NCBI RefSeq assembly: GCF_027596085.1
Contig: NC_072465.1
Span: forward strand, 14,064,857 to 14,128,856
Origin: Anoplopoma fimbria
Taxonomy: Eukaryota > Chordata > Actinopteri > Perciformes > Anoplopomatidae
Direction of reading: 5' to 3'
DNA length: 64,000 nt
A program made the translations under genes and the position numbers. Under the pieces are notes generated by a model, which saw only the letters and a program-made list of their open reading frames with translations, was not told where the DNA came from and ran no database searches. Of the stretch, positions 53,840 to 64,000 are shown piece after piece. The first letter of the stretch is position 1. The number at the start of each line of letters is the position of its first letter.

Positions 53840-56800
53840 ATGCGCTCCCTGAGGAAGACAGTGTTGCTCGCCATCCTGGTGTCTGTGGTGCTGGTACTTG
53901 CTCTCCTCCATTCGTGGCCCACTCGGGCTAACACCACCGTGGACGTGTGGCAGCGACCGGGAACAATTGAAGAAAGGCATCTGGAGGAGAGGCTCCCAGA
54001 ACCAGACCATGGATTAGGAAACATCCCCTTTCACGTGAGGGACAATGTGGCAAGGTAATTCATTTATTCCATCTATAAACTCCTCAGCACAACAGAACTC
54101 AGCTAAAGACTGATTTCCTCATGTGCTCGTGTCTCCAATGATTCGTCCAGCTTGTTGGCACGAAACAGGTGCGTTTGTGAGGGTGAGAGTGGAGGAGTAA
54201 ACCTGCCGTTCGCCCAACTCTTGTTCCCCCGGGTGTCCGCTCACCCGCTGCACACCGCCTTTGAGGCCTCTGAGCTGGAGGAAATGAAGAGGAGACGGGC
54301 CAAAGAGTACAAGAGTTTCCAGGAGAGGTAAACAGATGATTACGCAATGTCATCTTTATGCTGAAACAATTAATGAAGCATGAGCTGTATGTATTTCGGC
54401 TAAAAAGAAAATACTGGAAGCATTATTGTTCATATATTTATTGTCTAGTTATCCAATTTTTATTGCTTTTCAAAAGAGGAAACATCACACAGAGCCAAGA
54501 AATCATAAACAGAAAAGAAAACAATAATGACTATACAACTAATAAAACAACAGGAATATAAAATAACAATAATAATAATAAAAATCATAATAATAAAAAT
54601 AAGCATTGCCATTACCTATATTACTATCACTCACATAGTGATAAAGTTATGATTATTCACATGTCATAAAGTAGGAAACATAACCAGTAGTAATCGCTGT
54701 CACCCAACACATTCCTATCACTCACATAAGGTAGCTAAGCTTGTGCCACCATCATAGCACTATTTATCACATTGCAATCAGACGTTTATCATAATGATAA
54801 TGACATGACCTTCTCTGCAGGCCATCTCTCACAAACCATGATGAAAGCATCTAACATAATAACATTGTGAGCTTCACTCTAGTTAGTCATACAATATCGA
54901 AACAACCAATCAATAACCAATAAAAGGGGTGATATGTTTTGTTTTTTATTTTGTGAGCACATATTTTGGCTTTATTTGACTAGATCCATCTTCAGATCAC
55001 GACCTTTCTGTCTCTTTCTCTCTGACATGGAGAAAGTCATTGATGTCCTCTTATCAACTGTCTCAAATACTAAACCTCTTCACTTTTCAGTTTGGGGCCA
55101 CTCAGGATTTATATTCCATCTTTAACTGATCCAGAACAGCAATAAACTATTAAGGAGATCAAAATGGAAAACTCTTATGATAAGGTTTTTCTTCAAGATT
55201 AGTTTTTTTTAGCCGAGAGCAAAATCACAAGGTGACAAATTATTTTATGAATAGCTGCTATTGATTTCCCTCTGCTGTTTGTGTTTCAAAGAGAAAAACT
55301 AAATTTGTCCATGTAGTCGATTCCTGTCCATGCTTGTGTATTTTTATAGTGTGTATGTATCTTCCTGATGTGGGTTTTTTTCGCACCTCAGGACACAGAC
55401 GCCTGCTGATCTTCTCATCATTGCAGAAGCTAACAATCCCTTACAGTATCCAACACAAGGGGTGGAAGTACGACCTTTGAGAACAATCATCATCCCAGGT
55501 AAGAATTCTGATAGAGCGGGACACATCTTTAAACAAAACTTACTTGTTAAATTGAATTGATGCGTAACAGTTCAAACTGGTTTGTGTTGCTGTGTAAATT
55601 TTTATTATTTAATTGAGGCAAACAGCTATAAATTATCAAGCTACTTCTTGAACCAACCTAGAGCTGGCTGTGACTTCTACCGTACCAGTCTGGTGTACAA
55701 AAAGCCCACTAGATATCACTTCTCTGCATGACATAAGGAGCATTTAAAATATGTGTTTAGCGCAAATAATCAGGAAACACTGACAGCAAATACTAAAAGA
55801 AAAACGTAAAAATTGCAGATTATCTGAAAGAAAAGTTAGCATATCTTTACTTACATTTCTGCTGACAGGAAGTGAATTAGAATTTGTCCTAATGGCCGTA
55901 GCAACTAATTGCATCATCATGTGCTTTCAGGCTTGGCCTTACACAACCTTCCCAGAGACCCCTACTCAGTAAGTATTTCAGTACGTCTGACTTTACTTTT
56001 ACAGATGTTTGCTGTGCTTTTATCAGACCTAGATTTCTTTCCATCTCGCTGCAGATAAACATCAGCGCCACGCTAGGAACGCTAAACTTGGCAGCAGAGG
56101 TGGACGGGGTCAAAATCAAAGGCGATGGCGAGATGCGCATGACTCTGTCAAGCAGCCTGCTGCTAAATCTGAACCGACAGCTGCAGTTTGTCACCTACAC
56201 AAACACACTGTTCCATCCCAGCACAGCAGACACAGGTGAGGCCTCAAACTAAAAACAACTATTCTCTGGACTTTTTCATTTTCTTACTTTTTAAAAGTTA
56301 GTGAGGACACTAGAGAAAAATACAGTCTCTTACAAACACATTTTCAGTGTTTTTCCACGTACAGAATCAAGGGCCGCTGAACCCCGTAATCGGTGATTCG
56401 ATTTAAAAGCAATACTTTTGGGAAACACATATGCTTTCTGGCAGAGAGTGAGATGAGACGGTTACACCACTTTCATATCTCTATAGTAAATATAAAGCTG
56501 CCGTTTTTTTAGCTTAGCTCAGCATAAAGACGAGGAAACAGCTTATTCTGTCCAAAGGCAAGAAGATCCCCCTGTCAGCACATCTAAAGTTAAAAAAATA
56601 TTTGGTGTTATGTGTCTAAGTATTTTGTGGCTCTGTGCAGTTGCCTGGCAACCAGTGGCGACTCCAGAAAAGTTACTGACCCCAAACAAGAAATTGTTCC
56701 TTTTCAGTTCAGAAATGAGGGGTTTTATTGACTTTTACCTGTCTTCTTTCCTTTCAATGGCTCCACACCTGCTGTCAGTCACCACATATAAATGACAATA

Positions 56801-57779
56801 CTGACATGAGCAAATATTTGTAGAGGTTTTTGAAGCTGTTTGTATAGAGCAAGGCAGCCAACAGGTTTGTTTTGCTTCAATACAGAACTAACAGTGGTGC
56901 AGGGACAAAGCCTGAGGACAGGCCATGACAATTAATTAGGTGTCATTACCTGTTTCCCTCATATGGCGGGTAAAGTAGATGTCTTACTCCAAACAGCACA
57001 TCAACACCTGTGCCGCCATCAGCGACAGTTGGATCCTATTACACTACTGAAATGTATTAAAAGTAGCTTGTGTTGTGTCTTTTAGTGCAGTTTGAGACAG
57101 AGGGGCATCAAGCCACCTTCAGTATCAAGATTCGTCACGGTGTAACACCCAAACTGTACAACACAGGGTCCAAAGGAGGTAAAACACAACACCACTAATC
57201 ATTCTGTTATTTAACCCCCTGAACAGTAGCCCTTATATTTTTGAAAGATAATTTGGTTAAAAGACAAAAAACCTAACTTTCTCCTTTCGTTTCTCTGCAG
57301 AGTACAACGTCAGTGCCCTCGTTACCATAGCTACGAAGACTTTCCTGCGGTATGATAAGCTTCAAGATCTAATCAACAGCGTGAGAAGATACTATCCTAC
57401 CGTCACTATAGTGATAGCTGATGACAGCGAAAACCCCAAAACCATTTCTGGGCCTTACATTGAACATTACATCATGCCTTTTGGAAAGGTAGGAGAAATT
57501 TCTGATTCATACTAAAGACTTTTAATTTCACATTGATGCTCTTTTGTATTCGAGCTCTGCTTAATGTGTTGTAGGGATGGTTTGCTGGACGAAACCTGGC
57601 CGTCTCTCAGGTGACCACAAAGTACGTGCTGTGGGTGGATGATGACTTCATCTTCACGGCCAACACCAAGCTGGAGAAACTGGTCGACGTTTTAGAGAGA
57701 ACCACTCTGGATCTGGTGCGGGTTAAACTGTTTGTTTAAAATGACTATGACGGTCTGGTGTTTTTGCTGTCAGTGACGT

Positions 57780-57838
<59 letters not shown>

Positions 57839-59049
57839 TAGGTGGGTGGTGCAGTGCGGGAGGCCACAGGTTACACTGCCACCTACAGGCAGACCATCTC
57901 CATTGAGTCAGGGGAGGAGGATGGTGACTGTTTACACATGAGGAGAGGATTTCATCACATCATCCAAGGCTTCCCCAACTGTGTTGTGACTGACGGAGTC
58001 ATTAACTTCTTCCTGGCTCGCACCGACAAAGTCCAGCAGGTCGGCTTTGACCCGCGCCTCGCCAGGGTAGCTCACCTGGGTGAGTACAGTGAAATTATTA
58101 TTTTCATATTAAACACCATCATTATGACAATTAACATAAGATAGAATTTCTTTTACAGCCACAAACGTAGAGAAGACACAGGAACGTAATGGTAAATACA
58201 CATTTATCAGAGCACGATGTGTAAGAAGCAATAACTGTGTCCCAGTGGCACATTACTGCACATACTTTGTACCAAGAGGAATTTATATGGGCTGTTAAAT
58301 CGTGGATTATATTCAAACTGTCTTCACAGGTTTGAAAGCCTCTACAGATTAAAATAAACAGAAAGAAGGAGATTGTAAAACACAGTTTTATTTTGTTTTT
58401 TAATATTTTCAGCTGTTTGCAGGACTATGAAAAAATACATGAAAACATAAAAATACTTTTATTAATTTAATTTAATTTGGTAAACTACATTAACGTAAAA
58501 AATTAACAAATACACCAGAAGAAACGCAAACCAATTGATAATATTCAATTTGTTTCTGATTCAAAGTGTACCTACTGCATATTTACTATAATTAGTGAAT
58601 TACTTATTTCATGTTTGCTTGGCTCATACAAGAGTTAAAGAGATCAAAAGGATGGTCTGCAGTATACGCTTCACTTTTTAATCTGGAAAAAGGCACTGAT
58701 GAAGAACCACTAAACTCAGCAGCATAATCAGTGTAAAAACTGTTAAAGTAAAGCGTTTCAATGATGTTTATCTCATTTTAGTTATAAAGATAGTATCATA
58801 TCATAATTGTTGCAAAGAATTTATACTGCAAAATGTTGCCAACATACCAGAATCAGTGATCTGCTATAATTAAATTAAATGCACGCTTTAAATAAAATGT
58901 GATTCAATTTCACTTTAATCCCCTAATATCCAGTTTCCAAGTTCTCCTCCCTTCGCTTTTGGTCGGTAAAATCTTCCTATTTTACCCTGCCTTCATGTCT
59001 GTATGGTTGCACTGTTCCAGTAAATGGAAAATATTATTTATTTCTTTTT

Positions 59050-59081
<32 letters not shown>

Positions 59082-59418
59082 CGTATAAATTACATATCTG
59101 GTATCTTTGTTAACTGTCTATGTTAAACCATTATCGACTGGCCCACTGAGAGAGTTTAAGAAGATAACAAAACCACATTTTGTTTTTGTTTGTTTTGCAG
59201 AGTTCTTCATCGATGGATTGGGATCTCTCCACGTGGGCTCTTGTGATGATGTCATTGTCAATCATGCGACCAAAATCAAACTTCCCTGGGTCAGCCAATC
59301 AGAGAGTGACAAGACTTACGCCAAGTTTCGTTACCCGCCGGCCTCCTCTGACGCCACACACACGAAAAACGGCCTCCTGTACTTCAAGAACCGATTTCAG
59401 TGTTTGACTCATAATTAG
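53840..59418 (+). CDS. b4galnt1: Beta-1,4-N-acetylgalactosaminyltransferase 1 (GM2/GD2 synthase)
   Basis: B4GALNT1 transfers GalNAc to GM3, GD3 or lactosylceramide in the Golgi, making GM2, GD2 and GA2 gangliosides. Exons: 53840-54054, 54151-54327, 55392-55498, 55931-55968, 56055-56235, 57086-57178, 57301-57488, 57575-57715, 57842-58079, 59201-59418. All are GT-AG and in phase, giving 531 aa (human 533). Residues 1-6 are cytosolic and about 7-24 form the membrane anchor ([17 protein letters not shown]). The GT-A glycosyltransferase domain covers about 270-500: [43 protein letters not shown], then VDDDF, whose Asp355-357 is the DxD metal site. [19 protein letters not shown] and [14 protein letters not shown] follow. 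Exon 9 is preceded by a long TG repeat instead of a pyrimidine tract. Its closeness to os9 is as in human. Confidence 0.96.
57782..57837. repeat. (TG)n microsatellite at the exon 9 acceptor
   Basis: A TG repeat of about 55 bases runs to within four bases of the acceptor (TGTGTCTAG|GTGGG) of b4galnt1 exon 9. It replaces the normal pyrimidine tract. Confidence 0.97.
59052..59082. repeat. (TA)n microsatellite
   Basis: A T-rich run followed by about 24 bases of TA, in b4galnt1 intron 9 (58080-59200). Confidence 0.93.
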
Positions 59419-62400
59419 TTTCTCTCCTCTTTATCCTGAGGGTTCCTCTGCTCTTCCTGAGTTGCCAAAGAAGTTCTCCTCCACCACGTCCCTTCAGACA
59501 AGCCTTCAGCCACACAGTTGGATTTGCCTTTTCTTGATCTGAGAAAATGTGCTATCATAGCAGTTTTAGCATGTTTATTCTGTCAGTGCTAAAAAGTCCT
59601 CATACCAAGAAGCCAGATATGAAAGTCCAGGCTCTCTAGAGAGTAGAGAATAATTTATAGTAACAAACATATCATCTTGATGACACAGACCCAGTTAAAT
59701 CAGCATCATCGTGATCTATTCAACACTTTTTTTTATCTGGCTATACATCCTCAAATTGTTCTCACACAAATACCGAGCTTTGGGAAAAACCCAACAAGTA
59801 GCATCTTCCCAGTCTGAGTCACTTCATTGTCATTCTAGGCTAATGTGAGCAGAGGCACATGTGTCCTCCTAAGATTTGCACTATCCGGGAAAAAAAAGAC
59901 TGCGCTTGGAGAAGCAATAGCGATGTCAGAGAGCCTGAGAACGAGGACAAGTTGACACTTAGCAGAAAGTGTGAATCCTGTAGACACAGAGCATACTGTA
60001 AGTATTCTATTCACCAATGTCACATGAAGAACGCATTCAGAACTTTTCCACCTGTGGTACACTCGCTCCGTGCCCTACCGGTCGTGCCAAAGGTTTGGCT
60101 GCTGGCTTTTGGGTGTTTTTATCTCCCCCCCCCCCCAACCCCCCTTTACCCGGAATCCTATATGTCTTTTGTGAGCAATGAATCACTTCTGCGGAGAAGA
60201 AACTTTCTGTCCTATAAAATCTGGTGTCACCTGATCTGGGAGCAACCTTGTTTGTAAGTCTTCTGTTGTCTGTCACTCTCAAAAAACATCTAAGGAAGTG
60301 GAGCGCTTCTGTCCAGTGCACGCTGATGAATGACAATGGAAGTGATTTGCATCTTTACGTGCTGCCTAAATCAAGAGTTGAATGAACCAAAGTGCATGTT
60401 CATTTTTCTTCATTATAAGAGAAGAAAGGAGAAAAAAACAAGCACAGTGAGACAGTTTAAAGAGGGTTTGGATAAACATCTTGAAACAGAATGAGAGATG
60501 AGAGAAAACTAAGTGAGACAAAGTCACTAATGAGACAAGGTGAGGCGGTGAAGCACCGAGGCTTGAAGATCATGTTTTTATATCTACTCTTTGGAGAGTT
60601 GTATGTCAAAGACTGTGTGTGGCACTCATGCCTGAAGTGATAATGCTGTCGTTTTATAACATGGCCTTTAGATGGCGCCTTTGCATCACTTTCATTTCCT
60701 AATGAGTTAAATTAGTTTTTTTTTAACATTTATTTATTAGCAAAGAGGTGCCAGAGATTTATCAGCTGATGTTTTGTTTTTTTAAATCTCGAGAAGAATA
60801 TTTTTAAACAATTTTTTGTGATTGTTTTTGTCAGTTATGGATTTTTCTTTATATTGACCAATATGTGACGTTAGCTCTGTGGAGAGGAGTCAGATTGAAA
60901 CTTCATCAGTGACAGTATTATAAAAGGCTTTTGTGTAATTGTGTGTTGAAAAACTTGTCTCATATTAAGATTTGTACTCTATTTGTCGTCAGATCTATAG
61001 TTGAGCTGCAAAACATTTTTTTTTTAACTGATATTTATTGCGTTAGAACAGCAACTAACTTGCTTGCTTCACCCAAAAACCACTGGTGTAAGTCCTCTGG
61101 TCACGGCATTATGAGCATTTTTTTTATTTATTTCAGATGTTGATATATTAAAATATCTGTGGAAATGCCTCTCTTTCATTGCCCAGGGAGGGGGAAAGAA
61201 GGGACAGGTTCAGTCTACATTATAGTAAAGTGTCTTTCAAAGCATTCCTGCTGACCTCCAAAAGTTTGTGACACTTATTAAACAAAAAAAAAAATGTATT
61301 TAAGTAAAGGTCATAGTTTGTTTCTTAATGTTGGACTGTGACTTCTCCACTGGACTTTATATAGCACATCTACTGTGTGATAAAAGTTGAATTTAGTACC
61401 TTGTTTTTTTATTATCAAATGCAATAGTTGGCACCTGCATCATAAAGTCCTGGGTTCATATACTCTTTCATATTGTTCATTACATTACAGTCATTATATT
61501 GTGACTCCAAGAATAAAGGCAACTAAAGCAAGTGCAGGTTATATTTGCAGTGAGGTAAATAGAAGTGCACGGAAGGCAACACGTGTTTAATGTATAAGTG
61601 AGCATAGACGTATAAGGTATAGGAGAAGCTGTTAATAAAGGCATGCAGGTGTGAATGTGCAGTAAATACATAGTGTGAGTCCCCAGCCACACTCTGCACT
61701 AAATCACAGTGTAAATGAACAGTGAGCATTTGGGACACAATGTGTCATGCCATCACATGGCTGTTGGCACAATCAGGCCTCAATCTCCTTACTGAGGCAT
61801 CAAGGAATTGTGGTTCAAGGAGAATCTACTCGTTTAAAAAAATATTTTCATGGTTTCCTGCAGTGATTTTTGTAGTATACAATGTCATTCATTTCTTTCA
61901 AAGTTTTCATGTGTCTATTTAGATTTACAGTACACTGAAGAAATGAATGCATGGTTTGAGAAGGATGTACATTTTTCTTCTTTCTTTGGGAAAATGATAA
62001 TGACCACAACTGAACAGCATTCCTCTTTAATTCTTTGTGTTTATCAAGAGAACAAAAGTCAAAGAGTTTTAATGATAAGATCCCACATGAAATTATTTAC
62101 ATTCAAGATGACAGTGAAAGGTGAGCACCCCTGTTTTTTCTCTGTTCCCTTTTTTTCTCTGTCTGCTTCATTGGGACGTGAGCTTTGTGTGAGTTTGCTA
62201 ATGTGTTTCGTTCAGATAACAGTCTAACAATGGCAGGGTTAAAATAGCCCACCAAAGGGAAAACACAGCAATTTGCTAATCTGCAGGGAACGCACAGACA
62301 TACAAAACTCTTATGGATTCAGAGCACACAGTGAAGCTAGAACCAGCAGTCTATTTTGATAACACATAGCATGAATGCGTAAAGGGATTGGAGATCAGAG

Positions 62401-62834
62401 TCCTCAGGGGGACTGAAGTGGAGGTGGTCCCTTATGAAAATATTAAGCATTACAAAAATATCCATTCACTAATTTTCAATGGAAAAAGTAAGAAATTTAT
62501 ATATATATACAATATGAAGTTCAGTCTCTGTTGTGCTTCAAAAGCATATTTTCACACATTTCTTCTCATCTGTCATCACCATCTGTAGACATGTGTAGGT
62601 TTACAGTTGAACCAATATTATTACAAATATAAAATCGAGGTTAGCCTAAACCCTGCTGCTATTTGAAGGAATTTAAGAGGGGGAATATAAGATAAAATGT
62701 GAAGATTGGAGACACTGAGACCTTGATGACTTCTGCACAGAAGTGACACAAACAATGCTGATGGAGCATTCTGACGCAGTCGAGGCACTCCTACATCAGG
62801 AAGGTAAAGCAAGTGCATTCGTCACAGCAGGTCA
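59419..62834. other. b4galnt1 3' untranslated region and intergenic DNA
   Basis: The first part is presumably the 3' untranslated region of b4galnt1; its end cannot be fixed. AATAAA-like hexamers appear at about 61511 and 61633. A TTACATTACAGTCATTATAT piece near 61480 recalls the tail of SINE family A. No coding exon is supported in this interval; the longest frames have no motifs. Confidence 0.5.
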
Positions 62835-62924
62835 TTACTGCTCGCTCTCCTTCAGCTGATCCATATTGTTTGGCCGATGTGTATCCTCGTTTAATGCTGT
62901 TGCCTGGAAACTGGCAGTCACACC
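62835..62924 (-). CDS. Possible terminal coding exon of an unidentified gene
   Basis: On the minus strand, a good pyrimidine-rich acceptor (TGCTTTTGTCCTTTTAAG) is followed by an open frame of 29 codons and a TAA stop (62835-62837). It ends HRPNNMDQLKESEQ, a hydrophilic tail typical of a protein C-terminus. The upstream exon would lie outside the window or further right and was not found. I do not recognise the protein. The low complexity of the evidence (one splice site plus a short frame) makes this tentative. A gene here would converge on b4galnt1. Confidence 0.3.
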   Translation of the reverse strand, partial: GVTASFQATALNEDTHRPNNMDQLKESEQ

Positions 62925-64000
62925 CTTAAAAGGACAAAAGCAATTACATGTTTTTAAATACGTGTGTGGTTTAAATGTGGTACTTCAAATAGCTGAAAAA
63001 AATCCAACTTTATATTACCAGTACAAAAAGATTTAACTTCAGTTAAATGAATGGTAATGACACACAGCAATGAAGATGCCTCATTGCTGAGAACACTGAT
63101 TAGAAAATCATCATTCTGAATTTTTGGGTTGCTTAAATGTAAATAATATGCGCTATATTACTTTCTGTATTAACAAAATAAATTTAAAGTATAACAGCCA
63201 AATTCTCAGATAAAATGTGTATTATTGCTGAACGACCAAAGGACAAAACCACGAGGTAGGACATTAGCTTTATGGAGATAGACACATCACACTGATATAA
63301 CCATTAAAGTATCGATTGTACGCTGTAAACAATTAATTAAATACAAATCCAGTCTGTCAGTAACTGAATTGTTGCAGTGTACACTTATATATTTACATAT
63401 TAGACTCATGTCTTATCTAAAGATATTGATACAGGGTTAAAAGATGACATTGAATTATTCACTCTCTGTTGCTACACCAGGTATGTGGTAAATATGTGTA
63501 CTCATGACTAACATTTCAATCAATGAATGTGTTTTTGTAAAAATATTTGTTTAAATGTATTAATTTATTTTGTTTTGCCACTTGGGGGAAGCAGAACATG
63601 CTCATAACACCTTAACATATTATCAAAGTTATTACAGCCAACGTGTTAGCAACCATTAATGTTTATACATTCAGCAGCTACGGAGCAACATTATCATTCA
63701 TTTGGAGTTGTGTTTCTGTCCACCTGACAAATGTTAATCAGATTTTAACTCGCTTTTAGCTCTGTTTTTTGATCTTCACCAACTCCTTAGGAAAAATATC
63801 TGACTCTTTAGCTGCTAAATACTTTACTATGTTCACCAGTTAGTCGTTAACTGTATCTGCTGTTTGGTGCTGAGCAAGCAGCGTACAGTGGTTTAAGAGG
63901 TCTTTCAAGAAAGCCGCCTGTCGTTGCTTTAACTATGCTGACTAGAGCGTTCAGAGTGAACCAAAACAGTAAAGTTGAGGGTGTAAAACCAAAACAATGA
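62925..64000. other. Right end of the window, nothing recognised
   Basis: AT-rich DNA without a supported exon, repeat or regulatory site. If the terminal exon at 62835-62924 is real, this would be its intron. Confidence 0.5.

Overview
The window looks like nuclear DNA of a ray-finned (teleost) fish, probably a spiny-rayed one. Genes are split into many short exons with GT-AG introns. Dinucleotide and tetranucleotide microsatellites are abundant. tRNA-derived SINEs, an RTE-like LINE ending in ATGG repeats, L1-like and hAT-like remnants are of types common in fish. I rebuilt six protein-coding genes exon by exon, checking splice sites and reading phase at every junction; all six stay open from start to stop.

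Layout: (1) 1-2600, a 37-bp tandem array and CpG-richer DNA with no gene I can name. (2) stat2 (-, 2606-11906, 23 coding exons, 802 aa), with an ISRE-like and a GAS-like site upstream (about 12649-12689). (3) apof-like (-, 16485-17777, single coding exon, 430 aa). (4) tac3-like tachykinin (+, 22404-23768, 5 coding exons, 134 aa), with an intact neurokinin-F peptide and a decayed second tachykinin. (5) c1galt1 (-, 26266-34937, 3 exons, 400 aa), whose first intron holds a three-level nest of transposons and an L1-like relic. (6) os9 (-, 37194-47613, 15 exons, 667 aa). (7) A 2.9-kb inverted-repeat (foldback-like) structure at 48297-51164 that contains a reversed, nearly identical 1.25-kb copy of os9 exons 3-4 and their introns. 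(8) b4galnt1 (+, 53840-59418, 10 coding exons, 531 aa). (9) A possible terminal exon of an unidentified gene (-, 62835-62924).

The set stat2, apof, tac3, os9 and b4galnt1 matches genes that lie together on human 12q13-q14, so this is an old conserved neighbourhood. Human C1GALT1 is, to my knowledge, on chromosome 7, so its presence here is a fish-lineage feature or an old paralogue. The genes are functionally separate: interferon signalling (STAT2), a lipoprotein-associated protein (ApoF), a neuropeptide precursor (Tac3), O-glycan core 1 synthesis (C1GALT1), ER glycoprotein quality control (OS-9) and ganglioside synthesis (B4GALNT1). Three of them deal with glycans, but nothing here shows shared regulation.

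The most unusual structure is the inverted-repeat element with the captured os9 fragment, which ends near the likely b4galnt1 promoter. I see no bacterial-type operon, CRISPR array, tRNA or rRNA gene.
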